DNA of 64,000 nt. Origin: Rhizobium album (GTDB lineage Bacteria; Pseudomonadota; Alphaproteobacteria; Rhizobiales; Rhizobiaceae). The translations under genes and the position numbers were made by a program. Where the stretch lies: NCBI RefSeq assembly GCF_003122325.1, contig NZ_QFBC01000002.1, forward strand, positions 744,001 to 808,000. Direction: 5' to 3'. Position 1 is the stretch's first letter; the number at the start of each line of letters is the position of its first letter. The notes under the pieces are model-generated. The model saw only the letters and a program-made list of their open reading frames with translations. It ran no database searches and was not told where the DNA came from. This document shows positions 44,213-54,489 of the stretch, one piece after another.

Positions 44213-45313
44213 ATGGGCGCGACTTATCTTGCCTTCGTCGGCACGCTGAACCGCGAGGCTCCGTATTTTCAGGGCGCACGCGGCAATGGTCTTGCCGTCT
44301 TCAGCTTTGATGAAGAGACACTGGCGATAAATAAACTCGCTGAAGCGCCGGAGATCGAAAATCCGACCTTCCTGTCGGTGAATGCGGCCGGCACGCATGT
44401 CTATGCCAACTCCGAAATCTTCGGCTGGAAGGAAGGCCTCGTCACCGCCTTCCGCTTCGATCGCGCAGCCGGACGGCTCGATTACATCAACATGCAGCCG
44501 TCTCTCGGCAGCATCACCGCCCACAACACCGTCAGCAGCGACGGCTCGAAACTGCTGGTCGCTAATTACGGCATGGGCGAAGGCGGACCGGACCGATCGG
44601 TCGTGGTCTACGGCATCCGTGCCGATGGCGGCCTGACGCCACCGATCGGCAGCATCGCCCAGCGCGGCACCGGCCCGGACGCAAGCCGCCAGGAACGCAG
44701 CCACGCCCACAGCGTCACACAGCTTCTGTCCGGCAATCTCGCCGTCGTCGCCGATCTCGGCACCGACACGCTGACGACCTACAGGCTGGATGCCGATGGC
44801 GCGCTGACCGAGGTCGCCAAGACCGGCACCGCCGCCGGCGCCGGCCCGCGCCATGTGGCGCTGCATCCGAACGGCCGCCTGCTGTTCCTGATGAACGAGC
44901 TGAATTCGACGGTCGCGAGCTTCGGCCTCGATCCGCAGACCGGCGTGCTGACGCCGATCGACGAGCAGCCGGCCGTGCCCGCGCAGGCGCGCGCCTCCAA
45001 CCATTGCGCCGATATCCAGATCTCGCCGGACGGGCGTTTCCTCTACGGCTCCAACCGGGGACACGACAGCATTTCCGTCTTCGCCGTCGATGGCGAAACC
45101 GGAACGCTCAGCACGGTCGGCTTTTTCCCCTGCGGCGGGGCGACGCCGCGCAATCTGGCGCTGACGCCCTCCGGCCGCCACGTGTTCTCCGCCAACCAGA
45201 ATGCCGACCGCATCTCGATCTTCGCCCGCGACGCGGAAACGGGGACGCTGACGGATACGGGCAAGGCAATCGAGATCGGCACGCCGATGTGCGTAAAATT
45301 CTCGGTGGAATGA
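44213..45313 (+). CDS. Beta-propeller lactonase family protein (6-phosphogluconolactonase-like)
   Basis: A 366-residue seven-bladed propeller of the YbhE/carboxy-cis,cis-muconate cyclase type. Repeated blade motifs are visible, for example [30 protein letters not shown] and [15 protein letters not shown]. There is no signal peptide. GGGAGGAAAA precedes the ATG. Divergent from the CoA-linked operon, so it may hydrolyse a lactone in the same pathway; the exact lactone is unknown. Confidence 0.88.
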   Translation: MGATYLAFVGTLNREAPYFQGARGNGLAVFSFDEETLAINKLAEAPEIENPTFLSVNAAGTHVYANSEIFGWKEGLVTAFRFDRAAGRLDYINMQPSLGSITAHNTVSSDGSKLLVANYGMGEGGPDRSVVVYGIRADGGLTPPIGSIAQRGTGPDASRQERSHAHSVTQLLSGNLAVVADLGTDTLTTYRLDADGALTEVAKTGTAAGAGPRHVALHPNGRLLFLMNELNSTVASFGLDPQTGVLTPIDEQPAVPAQARASNHCADIQISPDGRFLYGSNRGHDSISVFAVDGETGTLSTVGFFPCGGATPRNLALTPSGRHVFSANQNADRISIFARDAETGTLTDTGKAIEIGTPMCVKFSVE

Positions 45314-45329
45314 AAGAAGAGCGTCCGGC

Positions 45330-45346
45330 GGAAGCTTGACGCTTCC
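45330..45346 (+). terminator. Weak hairpin after the propeller lactonase gene
   Basis: GGAAGC-TTGAC-GCTTCC, a 6-bp perfect stem between the convergent lactonase and transporter genes, with no T-tract. Confidence 0.25.
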
Positions 45347-45366
45347 CTCACTCTTGGCCGGCCTGG

Positions 45367-46251
45367 CTATTCGGCCTTGGCCGCCGCCCGGCGCGCGACA
45401 ACGCTTTCGCGCCAGACGGTGAAGATGCCGGCGGCCACCACCACGATCGACCCGGCGATCATGTTGATCGTCAGGGTCTCGCCGAAAACCGTCGTGCCCA
45501 TGATCGATGCGAAGACGAGCTGGAGATACATCAGCGGCTGGGCCGCCGCCGCATCGAGGATATCGTAGGCGCGGATCAGGAAATAATGGCTGGAAATGCC
45601 GGTCATGCATAAAAGCAGCATCCACAGCCAGTCGCCCGGCGACATCCATGTCCAGAAGAAAGGACCGATCAGCGTCATCACCGCCGCTCCGCCGACGCCG
45701 GTGTAGAAAAAGCTGGTCATCGCCGGATCGTCGCGGCTCGCCATGCGGGTGGTGATGACGTAAAGGGCAAAAATCACCGCCGCGACGAGCGGAATGAGCA
45801 CCGTCAGGCGCGGAATGCCATCCTGCGGCGCCAGGATGATCAGCACGCCGACCAACCCGGCGCAGATCGCCGTCCAGCGCCGCCAGCCGACCCTTTCGCC
45901 GAGCAGCGGCATCGACAGGAGCGCGACGATCAGCGGGCCGGAGGCAAAGATCGCCTGCGTGTAGGCAAGGCCGACGACGGCGAACGAGGTGATGGCGATG
46001 ACGATCTGCACCGCAAGCAATATGCCGCGCGAGACCTGCAGAAACGGCCGCTTCGTCGCCGCCGCTTTCCTGAGGCTGCCAGAGGTGCGCGATGCGAGGA
46101 CGACGGCAAACACGGCGAATGCCCAGAAGCGCAGCATGGTGATGAAGATCGGCGGATAAGCGCCGCCGAGATGCTTCGAAATACCGTCCTGCATCGCAAA
46201 GATCACGATTGCCACGAGGGCGAAGATATAGCCGCGGGATTTAAGAGACAT
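45367..46251 (-). CDS. EamA/DMT superfamily membrane transporter
   Basis: A 294-residue protein with ten membrane segments in two homologous halves, the EamA arrangement (early YIFALVAIVIFAMQDGISKH and LPLLGERVGWRRW at the end of the first half; VFGETLTINMIAGS in the second). Probably exports a small metabolite. The start at MSLKSRGYIF is taken; an upstream in-frame extension is not hydrophobic and overlaps the divergent gene region. Confidence 0.88.
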   Translation of the reverse strand: MSLKSRGYIFALVAIVIFAMQDGISKHLGGAYPPIFITMLRFWAFAVFAVVLASRTSGSLRKAAATKRPFLQVSRGILLAVQIVIAITSFAVVGLAYTQAIFASGPLIVALLSMPLLGERVGWRRWTAICAGLVGVLIILAPQDGIPRLTVLIPLVAAVIFALYVITTRMASRDDPAMTSFFYTGVGGAAVMTLIGPFFWTWMSPGDWLWMLLLCMTGISSHYFLIRAYDILDAAAAQPLMYLQLVFASIMGTTVFGETLTINMIAGSIVVVAAGIFTVWRESVVARRAAAKAE

Positions 46252-46417
46252 GATGCTGCTGCATATACCCTCGACGAAGAACCGCAGCACAAAAAACGCA
46301 GCCTTCCGATCGCCACGGCGTATTTGTCGGGCAACGGTGCATTGCAGCATCACCTGCCCGCAGCGGGCGCCACTCCGGGGGAAGACGCCGTGCCGGCGGC
46401 ATGCTATGGCGCAGGCG

Positions 46418-47329
46418 ATGAACACTCCTCGTGCGCATGACAACCGCCTGTCGGCGGCCACCAGAAGACTGCGACGCCGGCTGAAGAAGATCCGGAATGC
46501 CCTCGCGCGGCGTTTCTTCGACACCCGCTTCGGCCGCGAACTGCTGATCAGCGCCATCGGCGGCCGGGTCACGGCGATGACGGTCGATTGCGGCGACCAT
46601 GCCATGACCTTCGATCCCGGCGACTACATCGGCCGCAAGATCTTTCGCAAGGGCCATTTCGAGCGACCGAATGTCGAGCGGCTGCTTGCGGTGCTGCGGC
46701 AACGTGGCCTTCCCCTCGATGGCCGCGCGATGCTGGAACTCGGCGCCAATATCGGCACGCAGACGGTCTATTTCAGCCTGGCGAACATCTTCCGCCACAT
46801 CGTCGCCGTCGAGCCCGATCCGCGCAACCATCGCCTGTTGCAGGCCAACATCGCCCAGAACGGCCTGGAGGCCCAGGTCACCGCGCTGCGATATGCCGTC
46901 GGCGAGCGGCACGGGGAGATCGATTTCTTCCAGCACCGCAACAACCACGGCAAGAGTAGCGCCCTGCGCCAGAGCCCCGACGACATCCAGATCACGGTGG
47001 CGGTGCGGCCGGTGGATGAAATCCTCGCCATGGCGAATGTCGCCGCCGAGGATATCGGCCTCGTCTGGATGGACATCGAAGGTTACGAACCGGCGGCCTG
47101 CCGGTCGATGGGGTTTCTGATGGCACGGCAGGTGCCGCTCTACATGGAGTTTTCGCCGGTCTTCTACGGCAGGCAGGCAACAGTGGAATTCGTCCGGCTG
47201 CTCTCGCGCTTTTACGGCGTCTGCATGCTTTTCGATGAGGACGGCATCCGGCCGATAGCTGTCGGCGACCTCGTCTCGATCGAAAAACAGGCCGACATCC
47301 TCCTGCTTCCGCCGGATGGCCGCGACTGA
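46418..47329 (+). CDS. FkbM family SAM-dependent methyltransferase
   Basis: About 303 residues. The SAM motif is LELGANIGTQTVYFS, followed by VEPDPRNHRLLQANI and WMDIEGYEP, the FkbM series. These enzymes O-methylate sugars or polysaccharides, which fits the nearby nucleotide-sugar and glycosyltransferase genes. The start is uncertain: ATGs at 46406 and 46418 are both possible and neither has a strong ribosome-binding site. Confidence 0.85.
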   Translation: MNTPRAHDNRLSAATRRLRRRLKKIRNALARRFFDTRFGRELLISAIGGRVTAMTVDCGDHAMTFDPGDYIGRKIFRKGHFERPNVERLLAVLRQRGLPLDGRAMLELGANIGTQTVYFSLANIFRHIVAVEPDPRNHRLLQANIAQNGLEAQVTALRYAVGERHGEIDFFQHRNNHGKSSALRQSPDDIQITVAVRPVDEILAMANVAAEDIGLVWMDIEGYEPAACRSMGFLMARQVPLYMEFSPVFYGRQATVEFVRLLSRFYGVCMLFDEDGIRPIAVGDLVSIEKQADILLLPPDGRD

Positions 47330-47371
47330 TTGGCCATCGCTCCGGCACTCGGATTGTGCTAGCCTTGAGCC

Positions 47372-48544
47372 ATGACCCAGACCTTGGCGACAGACGCGTT
47401 CGACGCACCGATCCTCACGCAGTTCGAAGGTGTTGCGGACATCGGCAATTATACGCCCCTGCCCGCCGGCTGGGTGCTGGCGATTGCCGATATCGTCGAT
47501 TCCACCGGCGCCATCGCCGCGGGTCGATACAAGGATGTCAACGTGGCCGGCACCGCCGTGATTTCGGCCATCCTCAACGCGCTCGACCGCCATGACCTGC
47601 CTTTCGTCTTCGGCGGCGACGGCGCCATGGTGGCGGTGCCGCCCTCGGCCACATCGTCCGCCACCAAGGCGCTGGCCGCCACGCAACGCTGGGTCGGCGA
47701 AGAACTTGGCCTGACGATGCGCGCCGCCGTCATCCCCGTTGCCGATATCCGCCAGGCCGGCCAGGATGTGCGGGTCGCCCGCTTCCAGGCCAGCGAATAC
47801 GTGACCTACGCCATGTTTGCCGGCGGCGGCGCCAGTTGGGCGGAAGCCCGCATGAAAGAGGGGCTTTTCGCCATCACGCCCGCGCCCGCCGGCACCCGGC
47901 CCGACCTCCGCGGCCTCTCGTGCCGCTGGAATCCGATCCGCTCCCGCCACGGCCTCATCGTCTCGATCATCACCATTCCCGGCGACCGTGACGACGGTCC
48001 GGCCTTTCGTGCCCTGGTCACCGATATCATTGCGCTCGCCGCCGGCGAGGAGCGCGAAGGCCACCCCGTTCCGGAGGACGGACCGCAGATCGGCCTGTCA
48101 CGCGCCGGTGTCCGGTCGGAAATCAAGGCGACCGCACCGGGCGGCATGACATGGAAGCGGCGGCTGCGCATCCTGGCGGAGCACCTGTTGATCGTGATGC
48201 TTTACCGCACCGGCCTCAACCTCGGGCGCTTCGACGCCGCCCGCTACAAACGCGACCTTGCCGACAACAGCGACTTCCGCAAGTTCGACGACGGGCTGAA
48301 GATGACGATCGACGTCGATGCCGACCGGCTTCGTCGGATCACCGAACGGCTGGAGACGGCATCCCAGGCCGGCATCTGCCGCTATGGATTGCACCAGCAG
48401 GAATCGGCCTTGATGACCTGCCTGGTGCCGACCCCGCTGCAGCGCGACCACATGCATTTCATCGACGGCGCCGCCGGCGGTTATGCCGCCGCCGCCAGCG
48501 CCCTCAAGCGCAAGTCCCAGCCTGCGACAGCCCTTACGCCTTGA
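47372..48544 (+). CDS. DUF3095 protein with a nucleotide-cyclase-like N-terminal domain
   Basis: A 390-residue protein. The N-terminal third reads LAIADIVDSTGAIAAG, then FVFGGDGAMVAVP, the two metal-Asp motifs of class III cyclases. The rest (about residues 200-390) is the characteristic DUF3095 part with LRILAEHLLIVMLYRTG. Whether it is catalytic is not known. Its last 11 nt overlap the convergent dehydrogenase gene. A true class III cyclase lies 1.6 kb downstream. Confidence 0.82.
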   Translation: MTQTLATDAFDAPILTQFEGVADIGNYTPLPAGWVLAIADIVDSTGAIAAGRYKDVNVAGTAVISAILNALDRHDLPFVFGGDGAMVAVPPSATSSATKALAATQRWVGEELGLTMRAAVIPVADIRQAGQDVRVARFQASEYVTYAMFAGGGASWAEARMKEGLFAITPAPAGTRPDLRGLSCRWNPIRSRHGLIVSIITIPGDRDDGPAFRALVTDIIALAAGEEREGHPVPEDGPQIGLSRAGVRSEIKATAPGGMTWKRRLRILAEHLLIVMLYRTGLNLGRFDAARYKRDLADNSDFRKFDDGLKMTIDVDADRLRRITERLETASQAGICRYGLHQQESALMTCLVPTPLQRDHMHFIDGAAGGYAAAASALKRKSQPATALTP

Positions 48545-49889
48545 CGATGTTGGCGCCGCTTAGGCCGCGCTTTTGAAAAACGTTGCGGGTGTCGACGATC
48601 AGCGGCGACCAGCGGGCGAGCGCCGCATAATCGACGTCATCGTGATCGGTAGCGATCAGCACCGCATCGAAACCCTTGACCGCATCTTCGCTGAGCGTGA
48701 CCGACTTGCGCCCGCGCAGGAAGGCATATTCCCGCGTCGGCGGGATTTCCGCGACGTGCGGATCGTGATACCCCGTCTCGCCGCCACGTTCCTCGATCAG
48801 TTCGATGAGTTTCAGCGACGGGCTCTCGCGGGTATCCGGCACGTTCTTCTTGTAGGCGAGCCCGATCACCAGCACCTTGGAGCGGCTGAGCGCCTTGCCG
48901 GCCCGCCGGTCCAGCGCTTCCGCAAGCCGGCCGACGACGTGGCGCGGCATGGCGGAATTGATTTCCCCGGCAAGCTCGATGAACCGGGTCGGCAGTTCGT
49001 ATTCGCGCGACTTCCAGGTGAGATAGAAGGGATCGATCGGGATGCAGTGCCCGCCGAGACCGGGACCGGGATAAAACGGCATATAGCCGAAAGGCTTGGT
49101 CTTGGCCGCCTCGATGACCTCCCAGACATCGATGCCCATCGCCTCATAGACGACCTTCAATTCGTTGACGAGCGCGATGTTGACGGCACGAAAGATGTTT
49201 TCGGTGAGTTTGACCGCTTCCGCCGTGGCATTGGAAGACACCGGCACGACCGTCGTCACGGCCGCCGCATAGAAGGCATGCATCACGGCGGAGGCGGCCT
49301 CGCCGTCACCGGCCACCACCTTGGGAATGCTGGAGGTGGAAAAATCGCGGTTGCCCGGATCTTCGCGCTCCGGCGAAAAACCGAGGAAAAAATCCTGGCC
49401 GGATAAAAGCCCGGTTTCCTGCAGGATCGGCCGGACGACATCATCCGTCGTGCCGGGATAGGTCGTCGATTCCAGCACCACCAGCTGCCCGGCCCTGAGC
49501 GTGGCGGCAATCTGGCGCGAGGTCTTGACGATGAAGGAGAGATCCGGATCGCGATGCCGCGTCAGCGGCGTCGGCACGCAGATGACGATGACGTCGCAAT
49601 GGGCGAGGAAGGCAAAATCGGTGGTCGACCGGAACCGGCCGGCAGCACTTTCCGCCGACAAGACATGATCGTGTACGGCCTCGATATAGGAGCGGCCGGC
49701 ATCCAGAGCGACGATCTTCGACGGGTCGATATCGAACCCGGTGACGGTAAAGCCGGCACGCGCGATGGTCATCGCCAGCGGCAGCCCGACATAACCGAGG
49801 CCGATGATGCCGACAGTGGCCGACCGTTGCGCGATGCGGGAAAGAAGGTCGTCTCGGAGAGCGTCTGCTCGGGTCACGGTATCCAACAT
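48534..49889 (-). CDS. Nucleotide-sugar dehydrogenase (UDP-GlcNAc/ManNAc 6-dehydrogenase type)
   Basis: A 451-residue UDP-sugar dehydrogenase. Rossmann motif IIGLGYVGLPLA (about residues 27-38), VPTPLTRHRDPDLS, the catalytic ESTTYPG, and the Cys nucleophile in GPGLGGHCIPIDPFYL. The C-terminal segment resembles WbpA/TviB more than glucose 6-dehydrogenases. It makes a UDP-uronic acid for a surface polysaccharide. Start at 49889 with AAAGGGCAG upstream. Confidence 0.9.
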   Translation of the reverse strand: MLDTVTRADALRDDLLSRIAQRSATVGIIGLGYVGLPLAMTIARAGFTVTGFDIDPSKIVALDAGRSYIEAVHDHVLSAESAAGRFRSTTDFAFLAHCDVIVICVPTPLTRHRDPDLSFIVKTSRQIAATLRAGQLVVLESTTYPGTTDDVVRPILQETGLLSGQDFFLGFSPEREDPGNRDFSTSSIPKVVAGDGEAASAVMHAFYAAAVTTVVPVSSNATAEAVKLTENIFRAVNIALVNELKVVYEAMGIDVWEVIEAAKTKPFGYMPFYPGPGLGGHCIPIDPFYLTWKSREYELPTRFIELAGEINSAMPRHVVGRLAEALDRRAGKALSRSKVLVIGLAYKKNVPDTRESPSLKLIELIEERGGETGYHDPHVAEIPPTREYAFLRGRKSVTLSEDAVKGFDAVLIATDHDDVDYAALARWSPLIVDTRNVFQKRGLSGANIVKA

Positions 49890-50136
49890 ATCTGCCCTTT
49901 GGAAGGAATTGCCGTCCAGTTGGGGGCAAAAAAGCCGGCTGTCAAGGATGTCGAACCCGCGCAGACGGCACCGCCGGAAATCGAATGCCGGCAAATTTGT
50001 CGCTTCGGCAATCTGGTTTTGTGCGGCGCGGTGCATATATTGGGAGCCCGGGTCGATCATCGAGTCCGCACAGATCTTCTCCTACCGCCGGCGCTTTGGC
50101 CAGAATGGCTTTTCGCCGGCACGACAAGGACATGCG

Positions 50137-51483
50137 ATGAACATGTATCGCGCGAACGTATCCACCACCCTGATCGACCGTGTCAGCGCCTGGCTGAAGA
50201 AGGCGGCGCTGGATGGTGAAAATCTCGAGCCGCTGATCAAGGGTTTTTGCGAGCGCCTCGCCGCCGCAGGCCTGCCGCTGGTGCGCGTTCACCTGAGTTT
50301 TTCGATGCTGCATCCGCTCTACGACGCGCTGGGCTTCACATGGCAGCGCGGCAAGGGCGTGACGGTCGAAGGTTTCCGCAAGGTTCTCGAAGGCCCGGAT
50401 TCCGACCGGATCCTGCGCAGCCCCTATTTTTACCTGCTGAGCAACAATCTCGAATATCTGCGCCGCCGCATCGATGAGGCGACCCCTTCGGAATTTCCGG
50501 TTTTCGACGACCTCAAGCAGCTCGGCGCCACCGATTATCTCGCCTTCGTGCAATCCTTCGGCGACGGCACCGGCCAGGGCATGCTGGGCTCCTGGACCAC
50601 CGATATTCCCGGCGGCTTCAACGACGACGTCATCGAGGCGCTGCTGAAGATCCAGAACAGCCTCGCCGTGGCGGCCAAGATGGCGGTGCTCGGCAAGCTT
50701 GCCGACAACATGCTGACCACCTATCTCGGCGGCAATGCCGGCAAGCGCGTGCTCTCCGGCCAGATCCGCCGCGGCGACGGCGAAACCATCCGCGCCGCCC
50801 TGGTGATGGCCGACATGCGCCAGTCGACCCTGCTTGCCGAGCGCGAAGGCCGGCAGGTCTACATCGACACGCTCAACCAGTTCTTCGATGCCATCGCCAC
50901 GCCGTTCAACCGCAACGGCGGCGAAATCCTCAGCTTCATCGGCGACGGTTTCCTGGCGGTCTATCCGTGCGGTCGCCACCGCGAGCCGTCGCAGAAGGCG
51001 ACGCGTGCCGCGATGGCCGCCGTCCGCCAGGCCTCGCTGCGCATGCAGGAACTGAACATCGAGCGCAAGAAGGCCGGCGTCGGCGAAATCCGCTACGGCG
51101 TCGGGCTGCATATCGGCAACGTCATGTTCGGCAATGTCGGCCTCCGGGACCGCCTGACCTTCTCCGCCTTCGGCGGCGCCGTGAACGAGGTCGAGCGCCT
51201 GCAGGGCCTGACCAAGAAATTCAGCCAGCCGGTCATCGCCAGCCAGGCTTTCGCCACCTATTGCGGCGGCGACTGGGTGACGCTCGGCCAGGAGCGGCTG
51301 CGCGGCCTCAGGCAGAAGGTCACCGTGCTGCTGCCCGGCGAAGGCAACCTGAAAGTAGACCCCGCAGAGGCGATAGAAAAGGACAGCCTCGACTTGCAGT
51401 CGGAAGCCGAGCGCGTCATGCTGCTGTATCGCAACAGCCGCAAACAGAAAACCAACGACATGCTGGAGACGCTGCTTCAATGA
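50137..51483 (+). CDS. Class III adenylate/guanylate cyclase
   Basis: A 448-residue cytoplasmic protein. The C-terminal cyclase domain (about residues 220-400) has LVMADMRQSTLLAE (first metal Asp), FIGDGFLAVYP (second metal Asp in GDG) and AVNEVERLQGL (transition-state Asn and Arg), so it looks active. The first 200 residues form an unassigned sensor-like domain (RVHLSFSMLHPLYDALGF) seen in some rhizobial cyclases. The start at 50137 is preceded by AAGGACATGCG. The stop overlaps the lyase ATG (ATGA), tying cyclic-nucleotide signalling to polysaccharide turnover. Confidence 0.88.
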   Translation: MNMYRANVSTTLIDRVSAWLKKAALDGENLEPLIKGFCERLAAAGLPLVRVHLSFSMLHPLYDALGFTWQRGKGVTVEGFRKVLEGPDSDRILRSPYFYLLSNNLEYLRRRIDEATPSEFPVFDDLKQLGATDYLAFVQSFGDGTGQGMLGSWTTDIPGGFNDDVIEALLKIQNSLAVAAKMAVLGKLADNMLTTYLGGNAGKRVLSGQIRRGDGETIRAALVMADMRQSTLLAEREGRQVYIDTLNQFFDAIATPFNRNGGEILSFIGDGFLAVYPCGRHREPSQKATRAAMAAVRQASLRMQELNIERKKAGVGEIRYGVGLHIGNVMFGNVGLRDRLTFSAFGGAVNEVERLQGLTKKFSQPVIASQAFATYCGGDWVTLGQERLRGLRQKVTVLLPGEGNLKVDPAEAIEKDSLDLQSEAERVMLLYRNSRKQKTNDMLETLLQ

Positions 51484-52448
51484 TCGCACAACCGGGTCGT
51501 GCCCTGCTTCTCGCTTTCGCACTCTTGACCAGCGGGGCGGCCCTGGCGGATCCCCTCCAGCAGAAACTGGCGGACGGCTTCGACGGCAGCGATTTTTCGC
51601 CCGAAGGCGGCCTGTATTACCGCGAAAACAGCGAGCAGAGCGCCGGAACGGTGGTCTTCCAGAATGCCGTCAAGCGCACCGGCGCCGGCGCCCTGCAACT
51701 GAGCGTCAAGCCGCATTGCGCCGCCGAGAGCGAAGGTTGCAGCGAGCGGGCGGAGATCTGGGAAAAGACCGCGTTGCGCGTGCCTTACGACGCGGCCGTC
51801 TGGTACGGTTTTGCCGTCAAGTTTGCCGATCCGATCCCGTCGGACGACCACCGCTACCTGATCGCCCAATGGAAGCGGGAGATCGGCCCGGATGCGGAAG
51901 GCGACTTCAGCCCCTTCCTTGCCCTGCGCATGAACAATGGCAAGCTTTTCGCCACCGTCGAAACCAACTATTTCGACGGCACGTCCACCGGCCCGAAGGG
52001 ACAGGCCGCCAACTGCCCGTCGGGACAGGTGCCGGTCTGGCTGCGTCCGGAAACGAACCAGATCCGCGCTTTCATCGTCGGCGACGAAACCTATACGGCC
52101 GCGGATGCAGGCATCTTCAATTCCTGCAGCGACAAGCTCCAGGTCATCGACCGCGGCAACTTTCTGCCGAAACCGGATTCCGGCTGGATCGATTTCGCGA
52201 TCATGACCAAGCCCGGGCCTGACGGCACCGGTCATATAGAGATCTTTGCAAACGACACGTGGATCGTGTCGATCAAGGGTCATATCGGCCACGGCGATCG
52301 CGGGCTCGGCGAAAACCAGTATTTCAAGTTCGGCCCTTACCGGGCCGCCGACACCACCAATTGGACGCTGTATTACGACGACTTCCGCCGTTCGTCCAAA
52401 TGCGAGGATGTACTTGCGGACAAATCCGCCTGCGCCAAGATCGACTGA
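51480..52448 (+). CDS. Exported polysaccharide lyase family protein (heparin-lyase-like fold)
   Basis: A 322-residue protein with a signal peptide (ALLLAFALLTSGAALA-DP). The mature part matches the Polysacc_lyase (PF14099-type) pattern: GCSERAEIWEK, LIAQWKREIG, FGPYRAADTTNWTLYYDDFR. It probably cleaves or binds an acidic polysaccharide in the periplasm or outside. Start overlaps the cyclase stop. The dipeptide-family importer genes follow, so released oligosaccharides may be re-imported. Confidence 0.78.
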   Translation: MIAQPGRALLLAFALLTSGAALADPLQQKLADGFDGSDFSPEGGLYYRENSEQSAGTVVFQNAVKRTGAGALQLSVKPHCAAESEGCSERAEIWEKTALRVPYDAAVWYGFAVKFADPIPSDDHRYLIAQWKREIGPDAEGDFSPFLALRMNNGKLFATVETNYFDGTSTGPKGQAANCPSGQVPVWLRPETNQIRAFIVGDETYTAADAGIFNSCSDKLQVIDRGNFLPKPDSGWIDFAIMTKPGPDGTGHIEIFANDTWIVSIKGHIGHGDRGLGENQYFKFGPYRAADTTNWTLYYDDFRRSSKCEDVLADKSACAKID

Positions 52449-52495
52449 ACCCCATCTCCATGGCGGAAAACTTGACTGTTCACATTCATTTTTCC

Positions 52496-52510
52496 CTGTA
52501 TCTTTTACAG
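52496..52510. promoter_or_regulatory. Small palindrome before the importer ATPase gene
   Basis: CTGTA-TCTTT-TACAG, perfect 5-bp arms in the 148-nt AT-rich gap after the lyase gene. A possible operator or part of a promoter; the gap suggests a new transcription start here. Confidence 0.3.
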
Positions 52511-52596
52511 TTTGAAGCCCATGGACAGTGACTTGGCCCTCCGCTAGTCTTGAAATCATACAGCCATTTCGCAAGCAACAAGGGAAAGCTGCTGGC

Positions 52597-54489
52597 ATGA
52601 ATTCAGGGGCAGATCTGTTGCGCATCGAGCAACTGGGCATCGCCTTCAAAATGATGGGTGGCCAGTTGGAAGCGGTTCGTAACGCCAGCTTGCGCGTTCT
52701 GCCTGGCAAAGTGACGGCGCTGGTCGGCGAATCCGGCTCCGGCAAATCGGTGATCAGCCAGGCGGTGATGGGCATCCTGCCGAATACCGCCTCCGCCACC
52801 GGCCGTATCCTGTTCTGCGATCCCGAAAATCCCGGCAATCCGATCGACATCCTGTCCCTGCCGCGCGACGGCAAGGCGATCCGCGACCTGCGCGGTCGCC
52901 GGCTCGGCAAGATCTTTCAGGAGCCGATGACCTCGCTTTCGCCGTTGCACACGATCGGCAACCAGGTCGGCGAGGCTTTGCGCATCCACGAACCGGTCAG
53001 CAAGGCGGAAACGCGCGACCGTGTCGAGGAGATGCTGGGCCTGGTGGGTTTTGCCAATCCTGCCCGCACCCGCGAGATGTATCCCTTCGAGCTTTCGGGC
53101 GGCATGCGGCAGCGCACCATGATCGCCATGGCGCTGATCTGCCGCCCCTCCCTGCTGATTGCGGACGAACCGACCACCGCGCTCGACGTCACCATCCAGG
53201 CGCAGATCCTCCAGCTTTTGCGCGAGTTGCAGGCCAAGCTTAACATGGCGATGCTGCTGATCACCCACGACCTCGGCGTCGTGGCCAACGTCGCCGACGA
53301 GGTGGTGGTGATCTATCGCGGCGAGATCATGGAGGCGGGGCCGGTCGAAACGATCTTCCGCCGGCCGGCGCATCCCTATCTCAAGGGGCTGATGGCGGCC
53401 GTGCCGCATTTCGACATGAAACCCGGCGAGCGACTGAAGGCGCTGCGGGAAATTCCCGTCAATGCCGACACGCTGATCGGCAAACGGAAGCAGGAGAGGC
53501 AAGGACCCGAGATCCTCCTCTCCGTGCGCAACGTCATAAAGACTTACGGCACGCGCAAATCCAGCTGGTTCGGGAAAAACACCGCCGCCGGCGTACGTGC
53601 CGTCGATGACGTCAGCTTCGACGTGCGTCGCGGCGAATGTCTCGGCATCGTCGGTGAAAGCGGCTGCGGCAAGAGCACGCTGAGCAAGATCGTCATGCGG
53701 GCGGTAACGCCGGATTCCGGCTCCGTCACCTATTTCGACCGCGACGGCAAGGCGATTGACGTGCTGTCGTCCGAGGGCAACGACCTCAAGACCCTGCGCA
53801 CCAAGATCCAGATGGTCTTCCAGGACCCTGTGTCTTCGCTGTCGCCGCGCATGACCATCCAGAATATCCTGAGCGAACCGCTGGAAATCCACGATCGCGG
53901 CTCGGCGCAGGAGCGCAAGGAAAAGGTGTTGCGCCTGGTCCAGGCGATCGGCCTCGACCAGAGCGCGCTGAACCGCTACCCGCACAGCTTTTCCGGCGGC
54001 CAGCGCCAGCGCATCGGCATCGCCCGCGCCCTGGCGCTCGGACCGGACCTGATGATCTGCGACGAGCCGGTCTCGGCGCTCGACGTGTCGGTGCAGGCCC
54101 AGATCCTCAACCTTCTCAAGGATCTGCAGAAAGAATTGGGCCTCACCTACTTCTTCATTTCCCACAATCTCGCCGTGGTCGACTACATGGCCGACCGCAT
54201 CGCGGTGATGTGCGGCGGTCGCATCGTCGAGCTTGCGCCGCGCGAGACGCTGATGCGCTCGCCCGTGCACCCCTACACCAAGGCCCTGCTGGCCGCCGTT
54301 CCCTTCCCCGATCTCGACCGGCCGCTGGATTTCGCCGCCGTGCAGGCCTGCGGCGCGACGGGAACGGCAAGCTGGGCTGCGCAGTTTCGCGCCGATAACG
54401 ATGACAACGCGCTGGCGGCGGCGGATCTCGGCGGCGGGCATATCGTCCTGGCGCGCCGGAACGCCGATGTCAGGGAATTGCAGCCATGA
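52597..54489 (+). CDS. Dipeptide/oligopeptide-family ABC transporter ATPase, two fused domains
   Basis: A 630-residue fusion of DppD- and DppF-like ATPases (GsiA/YejF layout). First domain: GESGSGKSV, LSGGMRQRTMIAMAL, LLIADEPTTALD. Second: GESGCGKST, FSGGQRQRIGIARAL, LMICDEPVSALD. Both sites look intact. The family imports peptides, but also oligosaccharides and opines in rhizobia. ATG at 52597 preferred over an in-frame start 23 codons upstream. Overlaps the binding-protein gene by 4 nt. Confidence 0.92.
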   Translation: MNSGADLLRIEQLGIAFKMMGGQLEAVRNASLRVLPGKVTALVGESGSGKSVISQAVMGILPNTASATGRILFCDPENPGNPIDILSLPRDGKAIRDLRGRRLGKIFQEPMTSLSPLHTIGNQVGEALRIHEPVSKAETRDRVEEMLGLVGFANPARTREMYPFELSGGMRQRTMIAMALICRPSLLIADEPTTALDVTIQAQILQLLRELQAKLNMAMLLITHDLGVVANVADEVVVIYRGEIMEAGPVETIFRRPAHPYLKGLMAAVPHFDMKPGERLKALREIPVNADTLIGKRKQERQGPEILLSVRNVIKTYGTRKSSWFGKNTAAGVRAVDDVSFDVRRGECLGIVGESGCGKSTLSKIVMRAVTPDSGSVTYFDRDGKAIDVLSSEGNDLKTLRTKIQMVFQDPVSSLSPRMTIQNILSEPLEIHDRGSAQERKEKVLRLVQAIGLDQSALNRYPHSFSGGQRQRIGIARALALGPDLMICDEPVSALDVSVQAQILNLLKDLQKELGLTYFFISHNLAVVDYMADRIAVMCGGRIVELAPRETLMRSPVHPYTKALLAAVPFPDLDRPLDFAAVQACGATGTASWAAQFRADNDDNALAAADLGGGHIVLARRNADVRELQP

